A stretch of 9,659 nt of DNA. Origin: an uncultured Myxococcales bacterium. GTDB taxonomy: Bacteria; Myxococcota_A; Polyangia; Polyangiales; Polyangiaceae. Shown one piece after another: positions 5,679 through 9,659 of this stretch. The notes beneath the pieces were generated by a model, which was not told the origin of the DNA, made no database searches, and saw only the letters and a program-made list of their open reading frames with translations. The stretch spans positions 1-9,659 of the forward strand of contig CALFEQ010000135.1 in NCBI GenBank assembly GCA_937949945.1. The letters are read 5' to 3'. A program made the translations under genes and the position numbers. How positions within the stretch are numbered: position 1 is the stretch's first letter; every line of letters starts with the position of its first letter.

Positions 5679-7256
5679 ATGTCTCCCGCGCCCTCGAGAG
5701 CGCCCGCCGTCGGGGACGTCGTCCTCGACCGCTACAAGCTCGAGTCGGTCCTCGGCCAGGGGAGCACGGGCGTCGTGTATCGCGCGCGGAAGCTGCCGAG
5801 CGATGCGCGCGTCGCCCTCAAGATCCTCTTCGCCGAGGCGAAGGAGCACCCGGAGGCGGTCCAGGCCTTCTCGAGCGCGGCGAAGGCCTCCGCGCAGCTC
5901 GACACCCCGCACGTCGCGAAGGTGCTCGACGCGGGGACGCTGGCCGACGGGATCCCGTACGTCGTGACGGAGCTGCTGGAGGGCAACGACCTCGCCGCGC
6001 TCGTCCACCGCCGCGGGAGCCTGCCGATCGCGGAGGCGGTCGACTACGTGATCCAGGCGACCGAGGCGATCGCCGCCGCGCACGCGCACGGCCTCGTGCA
6101 CCTCGATCTCAAGCCGGCGAACCTCTTCCTCGCGTGGAAGGCGAACGTCGGCACCAAGACCAACATCATCAAGGTGCTCGACTTCGGCGCGGCGAAGATC
6201 ATCGAGGCGACGCAGAGCCAGGCGGCGACGGCGACGGGGACGACGGTCAAGTCGCCTCGCTACATGTCGCCGGAGCAGCTCCGCAACGCGAAGGACCTCG
6301 ACGGGCGCGCCGACATCTGGTCGCTCGGCGTCATCCTCTACGAGCTCATCGCGGGCAAGCCGCCGTTTCACGAGAGCGGAAGCTCGCCGATCTACGTGCA
6401 GATCATGACCGGCGGCTTCGAGCCCCTGCGCGCGACGCGACCGAAGGTGTCCGACGTGCTCGAGAACGTCGTCGCGTGCTGCCTGCGCAAGTCGCGCAGC
6501 GAGCGCTTCGCGGACGTCGTCCAGCTCGCGCAGGCGCTCGCTCCGTTCGCCTCTCCCGACGGCGCCGCGCGCGCACGCCGACTCCAACAGACCGCTCGAG
6601 CGGCTCGAGACGAGCAGCAGGAGACGGGCGCCGCGGGGCCGCCTTCGCAGGATCGTACGGATGCGCCGGCCTCGTCGCCGATCGCCGCGCCGCTCAACCC
6701 GCACGAGCTTCCTCCTCTCCCGCTGCCGCCCTCGCAGCGGGAGATCATGACGGTGCCGTCGTCCGATCGGATCCGAATCGCGAAGGACGACGCGTCGGGG
6801 AAGCTCGTCCCGTCCTCCTCGGCGGCGGTGCCGCCGTTCGAGGTCGACGTCCGCCCGCGGTCTTTCACGGGGCTGGCCGTCGGGCTCGGCGCCGTCGGGC
6901 TCGCCGGGGTCGGCCTCGTCGCGCTCGCGCTCCGCGGAGGGGCGAACGCCGGGGCTCCTGCGACGGAGGCGTCGGGCGTCACGACGTTCGCCGCGAGCAC
7001 GGCCGCGGCGGAGCCGCCGCCGGAGCCGCCGCCGGAGCCAGCGCACCGTCCCCTCGCCTCCGTCTCTGCCTCGCGCTCCGAGCCCTCCGCGCCGAATGCG
7101 GCCGCCTCGACGTCTCCGACCGCCACGGAGGCACGCCGCGCATCGGCGCCGGGGGCGAGCGCGACGAGCGCGAGCCAACCGCGCGACAAGAGCGCGGTGC
7201 CGATGACATCGCCGCCTCCGCGCTCGGGCTCGTCTATCCTCGACAAGCGAAAGTGA
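5679..7256 (+). CDS. Membrane Ser/Thr protein kinase, atypical (no helix-C Glu)
   Basis: The 525-residue protein has a Hanks-type kinase domain (about 19-290), a Pro/Ser-rich linker, one membrane helix (about 396-418) and a 107-residue Ala/Pro/Ser-rich outer tail without PASTA or other known domain. Visible motifs: Gly loop GQGSTGVVY (26-34), K48 in VALKIL, catalytic HLDLKPAN (141-148, D143), DFG (168-170), SPE (197-199) and DIWSLG (212-217). The region after K48 aligns without gaps to the usual PEAVxRFxREAxAAAxL pattern, but the Glu that should pair with K48 is A67, and HRD is HLD. It may be weakly active, use another Glu, or signal by binding. The next gene is translationally coupled, which suggests the TPR/PEGA protein is a partner or substrate (inference). 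The ATG at 5679 keeps the usual short lead before the kinase fold. Confidence 0.9.
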   Translation: MSPAPSRAPAVGDVVLDRYKLESVLGQGSTGVVYRARKLPSDARVALKILFAEAKEHPEAVQAFSSAAKASAQLDTPHVAKVLDAGTLADGIPYVVTELLEGNDLAALVHRRGSLPIAEAVDYVIQATEAIAAAHAHGLVHLDLKPANLFLAWKANVGTKTNIIKVLDFGAAKIIEATQSQAATATGTTVKSPRYMSPEQLRNAKDLDGRADIWSLGVILYELIAGKPPFHESGSSPIYVQIMTGGFEPLRATRPKVSDVLENVVACCLRKSRSERFADVVQLAQALAPFASPDGAARARRLQQTARAARDEQQETGAAGPPSQDRTDAPASSPIAAPLNPHELPPLPLPPSQREIMTVPSSDRIRIAKDDASGKLVPSSSAAVPPFEVDVRPRSFTGLAVGLGAVGLAGVGLVALALRGGANAGAPATEASGVTTFAASTAAAEPPPEPPPEPAHRPLASVSASRSEPSAPNAAASTSPTATEARRASAPGASATSASQPRDKSAVPMTSPPPRSGSSILDKRK

Positions 7257-7258
7257 GG
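7255..7258 (+). promoter_or_regulatory. Ribosome binding site overlapping the kinase stop codon
   Basis: GAGG overlaps the kinase TGA (7254-7256) and lies six bases before GTG at 7265, an ideal spacing. It favours 7265 over the in-frame GTG at 7253, which would overlap the kinase gene by four bases (GTGA). Either way translation of the two genes is coupled. Confidence 0.6.
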
Positions 7259-7264
7259 TTCCTC

Positions 7265-8257
7265 GTGGTCATCCCGTCCCGACGACGCACCGCCGCCCTC
7301 GTCCTCGCCGCCGCCGTCACGATCCCGACGAGCGCGTGGGCAGAGCCGTCGAAGGAGGACGTCGAGAAGGCCGACGCGCTCTTCCGCGAGGCGCAGATCC
7401 TCGTGCAGAAGGGCCAGATCTCCGAGGGATGCGCGAAGTTCGCGGAGAGCCAGGCGCTCGATCCGGCGAACGGGACGTTGCTCAACCTCGCCATCTGCCA
7501 CGAGAAGGAAGGCAAGTACGGGTCGGCGTACAAGGAGCTCCACGAGCTGCTCGGGATCATCGAGGGGAGCAAGAACCCCGACGATCGAGAGCGAGCGCGC
7601 ATCGCGAACGAGCGGCTGAAGGTCGTCGAGAAGAAGCTCTCTCGCGTGACGTTCGACGTCTCGCTGCTCCCGAGCGACGCGACGCTCACCCTCGACGGCG
7701 AGGAGCTCGGGAGCTCGACCTCCGACGTGATCGTCGACCCGGGCTCGCACACGGTGGAAGTGACCGCGCCTCGGAAGAAGCCCGCCAAGAAGACGTTCGA
7801 GGTGACGGAGCCGGGGACGACGACGGTGAAGCTCGACGCGCTCGAGGACGTCACGCCTCCGAAGCCCGCCGAGCCTCCGCCGCCGGCGCCGGAGAAAGAG
7901 CCCCCGGCGCCGTCCTTCTGGACCGGACAGCGCGTGCTCGGCGCCGGGCTCGTCGGCGTCGGCCTCGTGGGCGTCGGCGTCGGCTCGTTCTTCGGGCTCG
8001 AGACCTTCGCGAAGCGCGACGAGCGCGATCCTCACTGCCGCGGCACGATCTGCGACGCCGAGGGCATGCGCCTGCACGACGAGGCGAAGTCTTCGGCGAC
8101 GATCTCGACGATCGCGTTCGGCGCGGGCGCCGCCGCGCTCGTCGTCGGGACGATCCTCTTCGTCAGCGGCGGCCCGAAGTCGACGACGGGACGCGCGCCT
8201 GCGCTCCGCGGCGTCGCCGTCGGCCCCGGCGGGGTCGTGCTGAGCGGCGCGTTCTAG
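7265..8257 (+). CDS. TPR/PEGA-domain envelope protein, kinase partner
   Basis: The 330-residue protein starts at GTG. A signal peptide (RRRTAALVLAAAVTIPTSAWA) is probably cut after A26. Residues about 33-97 form TPR-like helices (KADALFREAQILVQKGQ, then a second unit with NLAICHEKEGKYGSAYKEL). About 128-192 is a PEGA-type beta domain (LLPSDATLTLDGEELG and DPGSHTVEVTAPRKK). A Pro/Glu-rich stretch (198-217) leads to two hydrophobic helices (about 222-244 and 281-300) around a loop with C258 and C263, which may form a disulfide. Similar TPR-PEGA-two-helix proteins are frequent in myxobacteria, often next to Ser/Thr kinases (general knowledge). It lies eight bases behind the kinase stop, and its ribosome site overlaps that stop, so the two are one operon. 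A role as scaffold or sensor for the kinase is inference. No ATG exists near the start. Confidence 0.85.
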   Translation: MVIPSRRRTAALVLAAAVTIPTSAWAEPSKEDVEKADALFREAQILVQKGQISEGCAKFAESQALDPANGTLLNLAICHEKEGKYGSAYKELHELLGIIEGSKNPDDRERARIANERLKVVEKKLSRVTFDVSLLPSDATLTLDGEELGSSTSDVIVDPGSHTVEVTAPRKKPAKKTFEVTEPGTTTVKLDALEDVTPPKPAEPPPPAPEKEPPAPSFWTGQRVLGAGLVGVGLVGVGVGSFFGLETFAKRDERDPHCRGTICDAEGMRLHDEAKSSATISTIAFGAGAAALVVGTILFVSGGPKSTTGRAPALRGVAVGPGGVVLSGAF

Positions 8258-8282
8258 GGCACGCTCGATACTCGATCGGCGC

Positions 8283-9338
8283 TCAACCCTGCGGGCGCGG
8301 CCGCGCGTTCGGGATGGGCTCGGTGGCGGGGTTCTTGATCGCGTCCGAAGACAGGCCCTTGTTCTTCGTGCTGAGCGTGTTGCTCACGGTGATGGGGCCG
8401 TTCGTCCCCTGGACGTCGAGGTCCGTATCGGTGTTGCGGATGTTCGACGAGGTGATCGTGTGCGGCCCGGGCCCGGAGCCGTAGAGCATCGCGCCCCAGC
8501 TGTTCTGATCGGCCGACACGTGGTCGATCGTGAACTTGTCGATGCCGGTGAAGTGGATCGCGCAGTGCGACCCGCTGATGGTCGTGTACTCGAGCTTGAG
8601 CTCCTTGCCCGCGCTGGAGATGACGAAGTCGCCGCCGCCGTTCCCCTTCAGCTCCGAGTCGGAGATCGTCATCGTCCCGGCGGGATCGTTGAGCGTCAGC
8701 CCTCCGGCGGTCCCCTTGTCGTAGACCATGTACGAGGCCGTGAAGGTCCCGGCGATCGCGCTGCCGGCGGACGCCTTCACGTTCGTCTTCACGATGGAGA
8801 GCTTGCTGCCCGCCTCCATCTTGAACGGCGACTGGGCGACGATGTTCCCGTTGGTGAGCTTCGCGTCGAGGTTGCCGGTCCGCGTCCAGAGCGCGGCGCT
8901 CGCGTTCTCGATGTCGAGACCGTCCGCGTCGAGGGTCCCTCCGCTCGCGATCACGAGGCCCGTCCACCGCGTGCCGGTGAGCTTCGCGTGCATGTCCGTG
9001 GAGGCGACCCTCAGCGTGCCCTCGACGGTGATCGCGACGTCGTCGGCGACGTTGATGGTGGCACCGGGCTCGATCTCGACGACGGCCCCGGCCCTGATCG
9101 TGATGTTCGAGTCGATCGTCTTGCCGTCGGCCCACGTCTCGCTGCCGACGCTCTTGCCCGGATCCGGTACGTCGTCGGGCCCAGCCGGCTCGTTGTCGCC
9201 GTGCTCGCCGTTCTGGTTGTCCTTGCCGACCTTCGACGAGCCACCGCGTCTCACGGTCTTCTGCGGAGCGCTCTCCACCACGCAGCCAGCCACGAAGACG
9301 AGACCGAGGATCGAGACGGCGATGCTGAGCGTTCGCAT
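8283..9338 (-). CDS. Right-handed beta-helix lipoprotein
   Basis: A 351-residue lipoprotein. MRTLSIAVSILGLVFVAGC gives a full lipobox (VAGC, C19). A polar Gly/Asp/Asn-rich tether (about 20-66) precedes a long run of short beta strands (about 68-330): TIDSNITIRAGAVVEIEPGA, then ITVEGTLRVAS, GLVIASGGTLDADGLDIEN, and later TMTISDSELKG, FTIDHVSADQN, HTITSSNIRNT and ITVSNTLSTKN. This matches right-handed parallel beta-helix (pectin-lyase-like) proteins. No lyase catalytic pattern is recognised, so adhesion, polysaccharide binding or a structural role is as likely as an enzyme. The ATG at 9338 is chosen for the signal peptide; upstream, GGGGG is only a weak ribosome site. An in-frame TTG at 9551 would add 71 residues of non-coding-like sequence. 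Its stop lies 25 bp from the convergent TPR/PEGA stop. Confidence 0.85.
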   Translation of the reverse strand: MRTLSIAVSILGLVFVAGCVVESAPQKTVRRGGSSKVGKDNQNGEHGDNEPAGPDDVPDPGKSVGSETWADGKTIDSNITIRAGAVVEIEPGATINVADDVAITVEGTLRVASTDMHAKLTGTRWTGLVIASGGTLDADGLDIENASAALWTRTGNLDAKLTNGNIVAQSPFKMEAGSKLSIVKTNVKASAGSAIAGTFTASYMVYDKGTAGGLTLNDPAGTMTISDSELKGNGGGDFVISSAGKELKLEYTTISGSHCAIHFTGIDKFTIDHVSADQNSWGAMLYGSGPGPHTITSSNIRNTDTDLDVQGTNGPITVSNTLSTKNKGLSSDAIKNPATEPIPNARPRPQG

Positions 9339-9659
9339 GGCCCCCGACGAGAGCACCCACCGTGCCACGCGCCGCAGGGGGCGACTGCCCTCGCGCTCGA
9401 TCGCGATCCAGATTCCATGTCCGCCACGACAGGATTCCACCGGTCGCGACGCCTCGCGGGACGGTGGGCACGGGATGATCCAGGCACTGCTGTCGGACGA
9501 CGGCGACTGGGGGACCGATGGTCCATCAGGGGGGATGTGGGAGTGGAGCAATGAGGCTCCAGGCTCCAGGCTACGGGCTCCAGAGGCGGCTCCTGGAGAA
9601 GCGCCTCCTTCTCAGCGCGCGAAGCGGAGCAACGGAGAGCACGCCGCGGCAGCCCTCCC
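9339..9659. other. Non-coding region upstream of the beta-helix gene
   Basis: This 321-bp end of the window holds no supported gene. Open frames on both strands lose the strong G/C third-position bias. It must contain the promoter of the beta-helix lipoprotein, but no clear -35/-10 pair is seen. GATGG-T-CCATC (9517-9527) is a perfect odd palindrome about 180 bp upstream of the start. A heptad array lies at 9555-9582, and GAGAAG/CTTCTC at 9596-9613 could form a 6-bp hairpin. Confidence 0.5.
9555..9582 (+). repeat. GGCTCCA heptad array (4 units, third degenerate)
   Basis: Units read GGCTCCA, GGCTCCA, GGCTACG, GGCTCCA. Behind phoH2 the minus strand reads GGCTCCA, GGCTCCA, GGCTCCG, GGCTCCA, so both arrays have four units with a third unit ending in G. 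This shared defect indicates common descent rather than independent expansion. A TGA (9552-9554) stands directly before the array, but the frame it closes does not look coding. Confidence 0.85.

Noticed and set aside
4528..5967. Plus-strand open frame opposite the lysozyme-like lipoprotein gene
   Set aside because: Arg-rich shadow that runs across the divergent promoter into the kinase in the wrong frame.
6134..7264. Possible fusion of the TPR/PEGA frame with upstream sequence, since the frame is open from 6134
   Set aside because: The upstream part is an out-of-frame shadow of the kinase; a signal peptide and ribosome site place the start at 7265.
5418..8077. Long minus-strand open frames opposite the kinase and TPR/PEGA genes
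   Set aside because: Low-complexity Arg-rich translations; the plus strand has full kinase and PEGA motifs.
9417..9554. 45-codon plus-strand frame ending in TGA directly before the heptad array at 9555
   Set aside because: Its position would fit the rule that arrays follow stop codons, but only a little over half of its third positions are G/C, unlike the real genes here, and no ribosome site or motif is seen.
9596..9613. GAGAAG/CTTCTC hairpin as a terminator
   Set aside because: Six-bp stem without T-run and no supported gene ending before it.

Overview
The window is about 9.7 kb of very GC-rich bacterial DNA with strong G/C preference at third codon positions. Several lipoproteins with an Ala-Cys-Gly-Gly-Ser type N-terminus, cysteine-rich secreted proteins, a Ser/Thr protein kinase with a Pro/Ala-rich tail and a TPR/PEGA protein all point to a myxobacterium (Myxococcota, most likely the Polyangiales/Sorangiineae side). 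This assignment is by protein style only, not by database search. No tRNA, rRNA, insertion sequence, CRISPR array or phage gene is seen.

Layout: (1) 1-280, non-coding, with two exact 80-bp direct repeats and arrays of 7-bp repeats. (2) 281-1657 (-), a PIN-PhoH fusion (PhoH2 type). (3) 1953-3131 (+), a DUF1704/QEGLA putative metallopeptidase, divergent from phoH2. (4) 3153-3704 (-), a cysteine-rich lipoprotein, convergent with the DUF1704 gene at only 21 bp. (5) 3883-4323 (+), a small His-rich lipoprotein. (6) 4324-4500, an intergenic mosaic of repeats and hairpins between two convergent genes. (7) 4501-5577 (-), a lipoprotein with a degenerate lysozyme-like domain followed by a cysteine-rich module. 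(8) 5679-7256 (+), a membrane Ser/Thr kinase, overlapped in its last bases by the ribosome binding site of (9) 7265-8257 (+), a TPR/PEGA envelope protein; these two form an operon. (10) 8283-9338 (-), a right-handed beta-helix lipoprotein, convergent with the TPR/PEGA gene at 25 bp. (11) 9339-9659, non-coding, with another copy of the 7-bp repeat array.

Six of the eight proteins are predicted to be exported or membrane-anchored (four lipoproteins, the kinase, the TPR/PEGA protein), so much of the window serves the cell envelope. The kinase and its TPR/PEGA partner are the only clear operon. The other genes stand singly in divergent or convergent arrangement and no common pathway can be claimed.

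The most unusual signals are: a family of 7-bp tandem repeats (GGCTCCA and TGAGGAC types, mostly four units each) that sit directly behind stop codons; a kinase lacking the conserved helix-C glutamate; a lysozyme-like domain whose expected catalytic glutamate is threonine; and a bacterial relative of the MATCAP-type tubulin carboxypeptidases. I do not see a complete new defence or biosynthetic system here.
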